Assembly: GCA_017622215.1 (NCBI GenBank)
Contig: JAGARO010000011.1
Coordinates: forward strand, 1-58,936
Direction: 5' to 3'
DNA length: 58,936 bases
Origin: Clostridia bacterium
Lineage (GTDB): Bacteria > Bacillota > Clostridia > Monoglobales > Monoglobaceae
Positions 34,518-43,792 of this stretch are shown here, in pieces. Below the pieces are notes generated by a model. That model saw only the letters and a list, made by a program, of their open reading frames with translations, had not been told where the DNA came from and did not search any database. Positions within the stretch are counted from its first letter, which is position 1. Each line of letters starts with the position of its first letter. Made by a program: the position numbers and the translations under genes.

Positions 34518-35924
34518 ATGGTTAATAAATCTGAAATCTACTTAAACAAAAAAATATCCCCGAAAAAGCTTTGGAATTTTATTGAAAAAATTCAGGAAAC
34601 TGAAACTGAAATCCACAGCTTCTCATTCTATAAATCAAATGAGCTTATGGCCGAAATTGCCATCGCTCCTTATTCCTATGCTCCTATGCAGTTATACTCA
34701 CTAAGCAAGAGCTTTACTTCAACTGCAATCGGAATTGCAGAAAGAATGGGACTTGTTGACCTTGAGGAAAAGATTATGGACATTTTCCCTGAGCATCTTC
34801 CCGAGGTTATAAACGACAACATAAAAAATATGCGTGTTCGCCACGTTCTTACTATGAATAACGGCCACGGCGGTTGTTCTATGAGGCTTGTTTCAAACTC
34901 CGACAATCCCATTTCCGCATTTTTTGAAAAGCCTGTGGAATTTGAGCCGGGTACACATTTTTCCTACGATACAGGCTCTACATATATGCTTTCTGCCATA
35001 ATCAAAAAGCGTACAGGTATGACTACTCTTGATTTTCTTATGATTAACCTTTTTGAGCCTTTAGGCATTACTCCTGACAGATGGTACAAGCTGGGAGAAA
35101 CCTCCGAAGGCGGAATCGGGCTTCAGCTTTCCTCTAAGGATGTTGCAAAGCTCGGACTTCTCTACCTTAACAAAGGTATGTGGAACGGAGAAAGAATTTT
35201 AACAGAAAAATGGTGCGAGGATGCAGGAAAGCCACACACTGACAACTCAGGAAACGGCACACCTGACTGGACTTCAGGCTACGGCTATCAGTTCTGGGTT
35301 AACTCACAGACAGGCTTCCGCGGGGACGGTGCCTGGGGACAGTATCTTATGATTCTCCCTGAAGAGGAGATTGTTTTATCCCTCTTCTCCGATAACAGAG
35401 ATATGCAGAAATGTATTGATATTATGATGGATTATTTCAGAGATTTTGAAGCAGACGGTGAGGAATTTGATTTGGCTGAAAAGCTTGACAGCCTCTACAC
35501 CCCTTACTCAAGCGAGGAAAAGGAAATCAAAATTCCTGAAAAATACTACCGTCTTAAACCAAACGGGCAGAAGTTCACCCTTGTATTTCCTGAATTTTCA
35601 GGCGACACATTCTCACTTAAGCTGTCCGACGGAGAGAGAATACAGACAATTAAAGCAGGAAACGGTTTCTGGATTGAAAACAGAATTGTCGCTGCCTCCT
35701 TTAAGCCAAATCTCCAGAGTCTTATCAAAAAGGGACGCACACAAGAAGCTACTTTCCTTGCAAGTTACAGAATTGTTGACGGCAAAATTGAGCTTGTAGC
35801 AAGATTTATAAACTGTGTCCACAGAAAAGAATGGACAATTGACTTTACCGACGGTTTCAGTCTTGACTACAACGAAGTCTTTGATATGATTGCTGAAGAC
35901 AGCAAAAAGCTTACATCACTTTAA
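34518..35924 (+). CDS. Beta-lactamase-family serine hydrolase
   Basis: 468 residues, no signal peptide. The N-terminal ~300 residues form a class C beta-lactamase/esterase fold with the nucleophile motif SLSK (61-64, in YSLSKSFTSTAIGIAERMG) and a Tyr motif in HFSYDTGSTYMLSAIIKKRTG. The C-terminal ~150 residues are a beta-rich extra domain. Cytoplasmic members are usually esterases, amidases or peptidases rather than antibiotic resistance enzymes. It lies 12 nt before a GH95 gene, so a role in removing acyl or peptide groups from the same glycan is conceivable (inference). Confidence 0.85.
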   Translation: MVNKSEIYLNKKISPKKLWNFIEKIQETETEIHSFSFYKSNELMAEIAIAPYSYAPMQLYSLSKSFTSTAIGIAERMGLVDLEEKIMDIFPEHLPEVINDNIKNMRVRHVLTMNNGHGGCSMRLVSNSDNPISAFFEKPVEFEPGTHFSYDTGSTYMLSAIIKKRTGMTTLDFLMINLFEPLGITPDRWYKLGETSEGGIGLQLSSKDVAKLGLLYLNKGMWNGERILTEKWCEDAGKPHTDNSGNGTPDWTSGYGYQFWVNSQTGFRGDGAWGQYLMILPEEEIVLSLFSDNRDMQKCIDIMMDYFRDFEADGEEFDLAEKLDSLYTPYSSEEKEIKIPEKYYRLKPNGQKFTLVFPEFSGDTFSLKLSDGERIQTIKAGNGFWIENRIVAASFKPNLQSLIKKGRTQEATFLASYRIVDGKIELVARFINCVHRKEWTIDFTDGFSLDYNEVFDMIAEDSKKLTSL

Positions 35925-35936
35925 CGAGGTGAAAAT

Positions 35937-38087
35937 ATGAAAAAAATATGGTATGACCACGAAGCAAAATTCTGGAATGAGGCTCTGCCAATCGGCAACG
36001 GCCATATCGGTGGTATGGTTTTCTCAGGCTCCTATCAGGACAGAATTCAGTTAAACGAGGACACCCTTTATTCAGGTGCTCCTGTTAAGGAAAAACGTTC
36101 CCACACGAAAGAGGAATTTGACAGCATCCGTGCTCTTTTAGACAAGGGCGAATACGATAAAGCAAACGAGAGAACCTCTGAAATAATGTTTGGCACAACC
36201 TCCCAGCCTTATATGCCTGCAGGCAACATTTTTATTGAAACAAGGCGTATGAGAGAGGCTGAAAATGACTATAAAAGAGCATTGAATCTTGAAACAGGTA
36301 TAGTCGAAACAACCTACAAAAACGGCACTGCAAATATTACAAAAGAGGCATTTGTTTCATATCCTGACGATGTTATGATTTATCATATATCTTCAGAATG
36401 TCCTCTTGAATATTTTGTTAATATCTCAAACGAGGTACGCCACACAGTTTCATTCTCCGACAACACCTTATCTGTTGACGGAAAGCTTCCTACAGATGTA
36501 AACTGTGCAACAGGGGTTATCGAATATGACGACAGCAAGGAGTCAATCCGCTACAACACTCTTATAAAGGCAGTTGCAAACGCAGGAATTGTCAGCGCAG
36601 GCTCATCCTTCTATATCGGCGGTGCAACCAAGGTTACACTCTTTATTACAATTCAGTCAAGCTTTAACGGCTACGACAAGATGCCTGAATCAGAGGGCAG
36701 AGATTATAAGAAAATTGCAAAAGACGTTATTGATAAGGCTGTAGAAAAGGGCTATGAAAAGATTAAAGAGGACCATATAAAAGATTATTCGGCACTCTTC
36801 GGCAGAGTTTCCTTGAGTTTAGGGGAAGACAACGGACTTCCTACAGATGTCCGCATTAAAAACCCAAAGGGAGATTCACAGCTCACAGAACTCCTGTTTG
36901 ACTACAACAGATATCTTCTTATTGCATCCTCAAGAGAGGGCACACAGGCTACAAACCTTCAGGGAATCTGGAGCGACTGTATTCTTCCGCCTTGGAGATG
37001 CAACTACACAACAAACATAAATACACAGATGAACTACTGGAGTGCAGAGGTCTGTGCTCTCCCAGAGTGTCATCTTCCAATGTTTGACTTCCTTGACGGT
37101 TTGGCTGAGAGAGGCAACTGTATGGGACTTAAGGGCTGGAGCACATGGCACAACACAGACATCTGGAAGTATAACTACGACTCCACAAAGAGTCCTATGT
37201 GGGGCTTCTGGCCAATGGGCGGTGTATGGTGTTGCCGTCATATCTGGGAGCATTATTTATACACTCTCGACAAGGATTTCTTAAAGAACAACTTCCACAT
37301 TATAAAGGGTGCAGCAGACTTCCTTATGGACTGGATGGTTGAAGAAAATGGCGAATATATAACAAGCCCGTCAACCTCCCCTGAAAACCGTTTTATTTAT
37401 AACGGAACAGAATGTGCAGTCTGCAAGGCAAGCGGAATGGATTTGTCTATTACAAAGGAATTCTTTATTTATGCTACAAAAATGGCTGAAATTTTAGGGG
37501 AAGACACCTCAGTTTACAAAGAATATGCTGAAAAAATCAGACCTGTGCAGATTGGTTCTGACGGCAGATTGCTTGAATGGAACGGCGAATTTGAAGAGCT
37601 TGAGCCTGGCCACAGACACGTGTCCCACCTCTACGGAGTTTACCCGGGCACAACACTTACAGAGGGTATGGCTGAGTTTGACGCAGCGAGAAAATCCCTT
37701 GAATACCGTTTAGAAAACGGTGGCGGACACACAGGCTGGTCAAACGCATGGATTGCCTGTCTTTACGCTCGCTTCAAGGACGCTGAAATGGCAAATCACC
37801 ACATATTGAATATGTTTGAAAAATCAATTTACCCAAATATGTTTGATGCCCACCCACCATTCCAGATTGACGGAAACTTTGGTATTGGCGCCGCAATTGC
37901 AGAAATGCTCCTCCAGAGCCACGGCGATAAAATCGAGCTTCTTCCTGCACTTCCAAAGGAATGGGAAAAGGGCGAAGTCAAGGGACTTAAAGCCCGCGGA
38001 GGCTACACAGTTGACATATCCTGGGAAGACGGAAAACTTAAGGAATATAAGATAGTTGACAAAGACGGAAAAGAAATTACATTATAA
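35937..38087 (+). CDS. GH95 family glycosidase (alpha-L-fucosidase type)
   Basis: 716 residues, no signal peptide. The N-terminal domain opens with [19 protein letters not shown] and [15 protein letters not shown], the GH95 hallmark. In the (alpha/alpha)6 barrel the catalytic elements known from Bifidobacterium AfcA are present: the Asn pair in [12 protein letters not shown] (about 359), the general acid Glu in STSPENRF (about 483) and the Asp in [10 protein letters not shown] (about 643). GH95 inverts alpha-1,2-fucosyl or alpha-L-galactosyl linkages; the exact sugar is not decidable here. A short spacer and GAGGTG site tie it to the serine hydrolase gene. Confidence 0.93.
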   Translation: MKKIWYDHEAKFWNEALPIGNGHIGGMVFSGSYQDRIQLNEDTLYSGAPVKEKRSHTKEEFDSIRALLDKGEYDKANERTSEIMFGTTSQPYMPAGNIFIETRRMREAENDYKRALNLETGIVETTYKNGTANITKEAFVSYPDDVMIYHISSECPLEYFVNISNEVRHTVSFSDNTLSVDGKLPTDVNCATGVIEYDDSKESIRYNTLIKAVANAGIVSAGSSFYIGGATKVTLFITIQSSFNGYDKMPESEGRDYKKIAKDVIDKAVEKGYEKIKEDHIKDYSALFGRVSLSLGEDNGLPTDVRIKNPKGDSQLTELLFDYNRYLLIASSREGTQATNLQGIWSDCILPPWRCNYTTNINTQMNYWSAEVCALPECHLPMFDFLDGLAERGNCMGLKGWSTWHNTDIWKYNYDSTKSPMWGFWPMGGVWCCRHIWEHYLYTLDKDFLKNNFHIIKGAADFLMDWMVEENGEYITSPSTSPENRFIYNGTECAVCKASGMDLSITKEFFIYATKMAEILGEDTSVYKEYAEKIRPVQIGSDGRLLEWNGEFEELEPGHRHVSHLYGVYPGTTLTEGMAEFDAARKSLEYRLENGGGHTGWSNAWIACLYARFKDAEMANHHILNMFEKSIYPNMFDAHPPFQIDGNFGIGAAIAEMLLQSHGDKIELLPALPKEWEKGEVKGLKARGGYTVDISWEDGKLKEYKIVDKDGKEITL

Positions 38088-38091
38088 AAAT

Positions 38092-38119
38092 AAGCGGGAG
38101 TACTTAAACTCCCGCTTTT
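38092..38119 (+). terminator. Terminator of the GH95 operon
   Basis: Stem AAGCGGGAG / CTCCCGCTT followed by TTATT, five bases after the GH95 stop. Confidence 0.88.
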
Positions 38120-38129
38120 ATTGTGCAAT

Positions 38130-38162
38130 AAAAAAGCTGAATGAAAACTCATTCAGCTTTTT
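38130..38162 (-). terminator. Terminator of the large SLH gene
   Basis: Stem AAAGCTGAATG / CATTCAGCTTT with flanking A and T runs; on the minus strand it follows the SLH protein stop. Confidence 0.88.
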
Positions 38163-38169
38163 ATTTTAA

Positions 38170-41151
38170 TTATCTGATGATAAATACTGCCTTAACAGAT
38201 GCGCCGTTGAGGTATGCAATAACCTCTGTTGCATCTTCGCCGTAATCAATATATGAATCAAATGTACCAATTAAATCTTCATATTTTGTTTCAGCATCGT
38301 CAAGTCTTGTGCACTTAAACTTATTATTACCTGTTGTAGCATATTCATAGAACTGACAGCCTGAGAAGTTGCTGTATGAAGCATCGATACAGTAACCGTT
38401 TCCGGAAGCAACTTCTTCTTCCTCATCACCCTTTACAGTGATAAATACCTGTTCATCATCTGTTGAGTAAATCCAACCGTGGATAAGCTTCATTGTAATA
38501 TCACTGTTAGATGCTTTTCTACCGTATAATGGATCATCGTCTGTACCAGGTTCATAATCTTCATCATAATCCACATCACCACTGAGATACTTATAAGAGT
38601 ACTTGTCGCCGCTGTTATCATCTGTGTAGTAGAAGAATCCATCCTTATCTGTATCTGAATCATATCTCATGTTATCGTTCATATTTTCAGGTTCCTGATA
38701 TGAGTAGAGAACATATTCTTCGTCAATCTTGCGGTAACCGTCAGCATCAAGACTGAATCTTACAAGGTCGCCTACCTCTAATTCTTCAATAAGGTCTTCA
38801 GATTCCTCAGAGATAAGGTATGTCTGTTCCTTCTTGTTCTTATGGTCATAAACCTTTACGCTCCAACGGTCATCATCGTTCCATGGTTCTTCCACAATTC
38901 TGCATACAGCTGTATTATAGTTAACAGGCTGTGCAGCGCTTGAACCATAGATTACAACAACCTTAGCAGCTGTTGAAGAAACATCAAAAACTTCTACCTT
39001 ATTTCCAGATGACTTAAGTGAGCTTGTTGAACCCACCTTATATTTATCTGTCTTATTTACGTCAAGAGGAACAACGAATACCTTTGTAGAGCTTAATTTA
39101 ACCTCTTTTCCGTTTGCCTTAAGCTTACTTGAACCATAAGTAGCTTCAGCATCATCAAGTCCTGTATATCTTGTAAGAATTTCATCCTCAACTGTCTGCT
39201 TATCATCAATTACAGTATCATCTGTAACTGTTACGATTTCGTCAAAGGTCTTTGCACCGTTCTTTGTTACAGTTGTGTACTTAATAAGCTGTTTTACACC
39301 CATGTCTGCAGGAGAAATAGGGTTAGCAGAAAGCGCTGCTGTTTCCTCAAATCTATCCTTTGCACCGTCGTAATCTGTTCCAAGCTGGTCTCCATTAATT
39401 CTTGTCTTCTTCTGGAAGTCAATAATTTCTTTTGTGCCGCTTGTGTTAAGAACCATGGCCTGCATATATTCGTCGCCTTTTTCATTTTCATCAATAGCAA
39501 CTGCGAGAAGGAATCCATACTGGTATGTATGTGTTACAGCAGACTTGTCATAAAGGAAAATATCTCCGTTAATATCAAGGAAGTATTTGCCCTCGTCGCT
39601 CTTCTGTGGTTCAGCCATTTTATCTTCTAAGCCGTTAAACCAAGGTGCAGCATAAGAGAAGCTATACTTATTTCCGCCAATTGTAGCATTCTTTCCTTCT
39701 TTTGCAGTAGAAACTGTGCCTACAACATTCTTTGTAAGGATAGTTGCCTTAATAACTTCACCATCATTTGTTGTTCTTATAGCAAGTACATTGCCTTTCT
39801 TAATCTTTGAGAAAGTTGTTTCGTTTCCGGCTTCATCATAGAAGTGAATTTCCTCTTCTCCTTCTTCCTGGTCTAAAACAAGTGTTCTCGCTCTGTCGTC
39901 ATCAGTTGGTGTAAGTTTATCTGTAATTGTACATGTTGCACTTGTAACAAGTGATACATAATACATTTCATAAGCTTCAATATAAATTACATCAGCAGAG
40001 CCGTTCTTGTTTGTATCAACAAATTCAAGTGTACCAACTGCAGGAATCATACCGCCGAAGAAAGAACTGTCTTCCTCTGTTTCGCCATAAAGTCTTCCGT
40101 TATAGATTACAACGTTATCTTCTTCAAGCTTAACAGTCTTTGTTGTGTCTGCTTCTTCGATATAGTACTTAATCTGTTCTTCTGATGCAGAAAGTACCTC
40201 TCTTGCATTAACCTTTGCAGATTCACCGCTTAAAATCTTAAGGATAACAACTTCATCTCTGTCAGTTCTTCTGTTTTTCTTGTAATAAACAGTAACCTTT
40301 GCACCCATAAGATTTTTGTATTCTTCAGGATTATCAACATAGAATTCAAAGTCATCAACCAAAATTGTGTTTTCGTTTAAGTAAACATCCCCTGATGTAC
40401 TTGTAAGACCGTTTGATGTGATAACACCTGTGTACTTCTGAATTCTTAAGTATGTATCAAGAGGTGTGTACTCTGTAATTTCATTATTTTCCATAATTTC
40501 AACTTCAAGAGAGTTGTATAAAAGCTGGGAAATACATGAACGTGTAGCAGGAGTCTTTAATGCACCCATTACATCCTTAAGAAGACCAAGCTTTGTAGCA
40601 CTGTTCATATACTTATCGTACCAGTTAGCGCCTGGCTGTGAGAAGTATTCATAACCTAAAGTACAAACAATCATCTTTACAGCTTCTTCAAAAGACACGT
40701 TGTTGTTTGGTCTGAATGTGCCATCCTCGTAACCGTTGATAATTCCAAGGCTCTTAGCAGTACGGATATTACCGATTGCCCAGTCAACCCCGTCAATATC
40801 AGGGAAAGGAAGATTTTCCTTTGAGTTATCAACAGCTTCGCTCATACCGAGGAATCTGATAATCATTGTAGCAAATTCAGCTCTTGTAACATTCTTCATA
40901 GGGCCGAAAGTTCCGTCTTCATACCCCTTTATAATGTCAAGCTTGTTAAGTATCTGAACTGCGTCATAATACTTTTCTGTTTTAGCAACATCAGGAAATT
41001 CCCTTACAATGTTGGAAACAGGTTCCTGTGTAGCTTCTGTTGTTGTTTCGGTTGTTGTTGCCGGTGCTGTTTCATCAGCAAAAACTGCAACTGATGTTAA
41101 AAGCATGGCAATAACAAGAATAATTGAAAGCATAGATTTTAATGTTTTCAT
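38170..41151 (-). CDS. Large SLH-domain S-layer-type protein
   Basis: 993 residues. A signal peptide (SMLSIILVIAMLLTSVAVFA) and a Thr-rich linker are followed by SLH repeats at about 50-215 (EFPDVAKTEKYYDAVQILNKL, DIIKGYEDGTFGPMKNVTRAEF, LGIINGYEDGTFRPNNNVSFEEA and a weaker third). The remaining ~780 residues are beta-rich, Tyr/Asp/Thr-rich and cysteine-poor, as expected of an S-layer or wall-anchored structural protein. No catalytic motif is seen. It lies 28 nt downstream of the U32 peptidase gene; AGGAGG precedes the ATG. It could be the major S-layer protein or one of a family. Confidence 0.9.
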   Translation of the reverse strand: MKTLKSMLSIILVIAMLLTSVAVFADETAPATTTETTTEATQEPVSNIVREFPDVAKTEKYYDAVQILNKLDIIKGYEDGTFGPMKNVTRAEFATMIIRFLGMSEAVDNSKENLPFPDIDGVDWAIGNIRTAKSLGIINGYEDGTFRPNNNVSFEEAVKMIVCTLGYEYFSQPGANWYDKYMNSATKLGLLKDVMGALKTPATRSCISQLLYNSLEVEIMENNEITEYTPLDTYLRIQKYTGVITSNGLTSTSGDVYLNENTILVDDFEFYVDNPEEYKNLMGAKVTVYYKKNRRTDRDEVVILKILSGESAKVNAREVLSASEEQIKYYIEEADTTKTVKLEEDNVVIYNGRLYGETEEDSSFFGGMIPAVGTLEFVDTNKNGSADVIYIEAYEMYYVSLVTSATCTITDKLTPTDDDRARTLVLDQEEGEEEIHFYDEAGNETTFSKIKKGNVLAIRTTNDGEVIKATILTKNVVGTVSTAKEGKNATIGGNKYSFSYAAPWFNGLEDKMAEPQKSDEGKYFLDINGDIFLYDKSAVTHTYQYGFLLAVAIDENEKGDEYMQAMVLNTSGTKEIIDFQKKTRINGDQLGTDYDGAKDRFEETAALSANPISPADMGVKQLIKYTTVTKNGAKTFDEIVTVTDDTVIDDKQTVEDEILTRYTGLDDAEATYGSSKLKANGKEVKLSSTKVFVVPLDVNKTDKYKVGSTSSLKSSGNKVEVFDVSSTAAKVVVIYGSSAAQPVNYNTAVCRIVEEPWNDDDRWSVKVYDHKNKKEQTYLISEESEDLIEELEVGDLVRFSLDADGYRKIDEEYVLYSYQEPENMNDNMRYDSDTDKDGFFYYTDDNSGDKYSYKYLSGDVDYDEDYEPGTDDDPLYGRKASNSDITMKLIHGWIYSTDDEQVFITVKGDEEEEVASGNGYCIDASYSNFSGCQFYEYATTGNNKFKCTRLDDAETKYEDLIGTFDSYIDYGEDATEVIAYLNGASVKAVFIIR

Positions 41152-41179
41152 TATTCGTACCTCCTTAAATATATAGATT

Positions 41180-42415
41180 TTAATTATTTACAATTCTAAC
41201 CTGTCGCATCATACTTTCAGGCTCAATTTCCTCGTCAATGCAGATTTTTGCAATTGACTGTGGCCTGTTTGCGACTTCAATTTCATTTCCGTCTGCATCT
41301 TCCATATATTCGATTTTGTGCTTCACAAAGTCGCCTTTTGGTCTCAAAAATTCAACCTCAGTTCCTTTGAAAAATCGGTTTTTCTGCACAACAGAAAGGA
41401 GTTTTTTCTCCCTGTCATATTCTTTTACAATTCCTATAAGCTCGTAATCTCTTATATAAGAGCTTGTCTCATAATTTTGCTCATTTCCCCCCGGCTTTCC
41501 GTAATAAAAGCCTGTGGTGTAGTCCCTGTGGCTGACTTTTTTAAGTTCTTCAAGCCATTTAGGGTCAAACTTAAAGTTTTCAGGGTCTTCAAAATACGTA
41601 TCAATCGCATCCCTGTAAGCCTTTACAACTGTAGCGAGATAATACTCCGTTTTAACTCTGCCCTCAATTTTAAGGCTGTCAATTCCGCTTTTGATTAAAT
41701 CCTCAATATGTTCAATCATACAGAGGTCCTTTGAATTATATATAAATGTACCTCTTTCATTTTCAAAGACAGGCATATATTCGCCGGGCCTTTTTTCTTC
41801 CATTAAATAATAATTCCATCTGCAAGGATGGGAGCAGGCCCCCTGATTGCTGTCGCGGTTTGTCATATAGTTGCTGAGTAAACATCTTCCCGAATAGGAA
41901 ATACACATTGCACCGTGAACAAAAGCCTCAAGCTCTAAAGTTTCAGGTGTGCGTTTTCTTATTTCTGCAATCTCCTCAAAGGACATTTCTCTTGCAACCA
42001 CAACTCTTTTTGCACCCATTTCGTGCCACATACAAGCACTTTTGAAGTTTACATTATTTGCCTGTGTGCTTATGTGAATTTCAAGATCAGGACAAATTTC
42101 CTTTGTTATGGCAAACATTCCAAGGTCAGATACTAAAACAGCATCAATCCCTGTTTTATAAGCAGATTTAATAAATTCTGCATACTCATCAATATCAACG
42201 TTATGGGGAATTATGTTGGCTGTAAGGTAAACCTTTTTACCTCTGTCGTGGGCGTATTTTACCCCCTCTGCCATTTCCTCCATGGTAAAGTTCTCCGCAG
42301 CAACACGAAGAGAAAATTCCTCTCCGCCGATGTAAACTGCATCAGCACCATATATAAAAGCCGTTTTAAGTTTTTCAAGACTTCCCGCAGGAGCTAAAAG
42401 TTCCGGCTTCTTCAT
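41180..42415 (-). CDS. Peptidase U32 family protein
   Basis: 411 residues. U32 signatures: KKPELLAPAGSLEKLKTAFIYGADAVYIGG at the start (in two blocks), AFVHGAMCISYSGRCLLSNYMTNRDSNQGACSHPCRWNYY in the middle with its Cys cluster, and SLKIEGRVKTEYYLATVVKAYRDAID. Bacterial relatives include proteases linked to virulence and the RlhA/TrhP/UbiU-V groups that hydroxylate RNA or ubiquinone precursors; for this YegQ/TrhP-like type tRNA hydroxylation is plausible. ATG at 42415 follows GGAGG and begins just beyond the amidase stop; longer starts inside the amidase gene are rejected. Confidence 0.9.
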   Translation of the reverse strand: MKKPELLAPAGSLEKLKTAFIYGADAVYIGGEEFSLRVAAENFTMEEMAEGVKYAHDRGKKVYLTANIIPHNVDIDEYAEFIKSAYKTGIDAVLVSDLGMFAITKEICPDLEIHISTQANNVNFKSACMWHEMGAKRVVVAREMSFEEIAEIRKRTPETLELEAFVHGAMCISYSGRCLLSNYMTNRDSNQGACSHPCRWNYYLMEEKRPGEYMPVFENERGTFIYNSKDLCMIEHIEDLIKSGIDSLKIEGRVKTEYYLATVVKAYRDAIDTYFEDPENFKFDPKWLEELKKVSHRDYTTGFYYGKPGGNEQNYETSSYIRDYELIGIVKEYDREKKLLSVVQKNRFFKGTEVEFLRPKGDFVKHKIEYMEDADGNEIEVANRPQSIAKICIDEEIEPESMMRQVRIVNN

Positions 42416-42416
42416 T

Positions 42417-43664
42417 CTAATATCCTCCAGTAAAGCTGTTTCTGTAATCCTCAAGTCCCTGTGCAATACCCCAGGCAATTTCATACTGTCCGTCAACACT
42501 CATAATATAGTTACAGTCCTCATCTCTGTCGATAAAGCCTGCTTCAACAAGCATTGCAGGCATAGCTGTTTCAGTTAAAACAATATAATCATTGGTCTTA
42601 ACCCCTCTGTCAGTCATACCTGTGTGTTCAGTCAAAGCAGTCTGCACAAATTCGCTTATTGCATAGGCGTAGGTTTTATCCCTTAAAACATAGGTTTCAA
42701 TTCCTGTTCCGCCACCGGCGTTTATATGTATGGATATAAACAGGTCAGCCTCATTTTCATTGGCAATTCCCGCCCTGTTTTTAAGGACTTCCTTTACGTC
42801 CTCACCTTCAATATTATCTTCCATTTCTTCCCTTGTCATAATAACTTCATAGCCGTTATCTTCAAGGATTTCACGGAGCTTGTCCGCAATCTCCCAGGTA
42901 ATTTCCTGTTCAAAAGCCTCTAAATCTGGGTTTTCAGCCCCTGTGTCAATTCCCGAATAGTTATGACCTGCATCAATAACAATTCTCTCAAATTCATATT
43001 CCCCTACTTCTTCAACAAACTCCTCTATTTCCTCTTCAAGAGGTTCTTCAAAGGAAGTGTATTTAAAAATAGCAAGATAGTCATTCTTAAAAGCATTATA
43101 TAAAATCTTTGCACAGTCCCCGCGGGTTGCCTTTTCTTTAACCCTTACGGTAACACCCTCTAAAAGTCCCTTTTCATCTGCAACCTCAAGATAACCTGTG
43201 TACCAGTTTGCTCCGCCCTTGGAAAGAGCCTCATATTCCTCCCCGATAGCACAAACCACCATTTTTACAAACTGTTCGTATGTAATATTATCCTGTGGCC
43301 AGAATTCCTTTGGGGACATTCCGTTAATTATTTCATTTTCATAGGCGTATGCTATGTAGTTATAGTACCACTGTTCCTTGGAAACATCTGTGAAAGGAAG
43401 TTCCCCTGCCTCATAGTCAACTTCATAACCTAAGGAGTTAGCGAGAATCTTTGACGCCTCTGCCCTTGTGATATTTCTGTCAGCTTTAAAGGTTCCGTCA
43501 TCATACCCCGAAAGAATTTCATTCTCCGAAAGATAATCCACAGACTCAAAAAGGAAAGGCTGACTGTCTTCATTTATATCAGAAAAGGTCTTGGCAAAAC
43601 AGCATTCTGCAAATAAAGAAACCATCATAAAGACTGTAACAATCATAGCCATAATTTTCTTCAT
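42417..43664 (-). CDS. SLH-anchored N-acetylmuramoyl-L-alanine amidase
   Basis: 415 residues. A signal peptide (IMAMIVTVFMMVSLFAECCFA) precedes three SLH domains at about 25-195 (TFSDINEDSQPFLFESVDYL, ILSGYDDGTFKADRNITRAEA, INGMSPKEFWPQDNITYEQF). After an acidic linker comes an Amidase_3 domain at about 228-400 with zinc ligands in RIVIDAGHNY, AFEQEITWEIADKL and ISIHINAGGG, and catalytic Glu in PAMLVEAGFI. It cleaves the amide between MurNAc and L-Ala. The SLH part should place the hydrolase on secondary wall polymer. Upstream promoter at 43712-43740. Confidence 0.95.
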   Translation of the reverse strand: MKKIMAMIVTVFMMVSLFAECCFAKTFSDINEDSQPFLFESVDYLSENEILSGYDDGTFKADRNITRAEASKILANSLGYEVDYEAGELPFTDVSKEQWYYNYIAYAYENEIINGMSPKEFWPQDNITYEQFVKMVVCAIGEEYEALSKGGANWYTGYLEVADEKGLLEGVTVRVKEKATRGDCAKILYNAFKNDYLAIFKYTSFEEPLEEEIEEFVEEVGEYEFERIVIDAGHNYSGIDTGAENPDLEAFEQEITWEIADKLREILEDNGYEVIMTREEMEDNIEGEDVKEVLKNRAGIANENEADLFISIHINAGGGTGIETYVLRDKTYAYAISEFVQTALTEHTGMTDRGVKTNDYIVLTETAMPAMLVEAGFIDRDEDCNYIMSVDGQYEIAWGIAQGLEDYRNSFTGGY

Positions 43665-43711
43665 AAAGCCTCGTCCCCTTTCTAATAATCGACAGTAATC
43701 CTTATACCGAT

Positions 43712-43740
43712 ATTATATAATAAACAGCAAGATAATGCAA
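43712..43740 (-). promoter_or_regulatory. Sigma-A promoter for amidase/U32/SLH genes
   Basis: Minus-strand TTGCAT (43740-43735), 17-bp spacer, perfect TATAAT (43717-43712), 48 bases before the amidase start. Confidence 0.75.
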
Positions 43741-43792
43741 TACGCAAAATATTACATCTGTATGTAAATTATGTTAAATTTTTATTACAAAA

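Noticed and set aside
34518-35924. An antibiotic-resistance beta-lactamase
   Set aside because: No signal peptide, extra C-terminal domain, and an operon with GH95; more likely an esterase or peptidase of the same fold.
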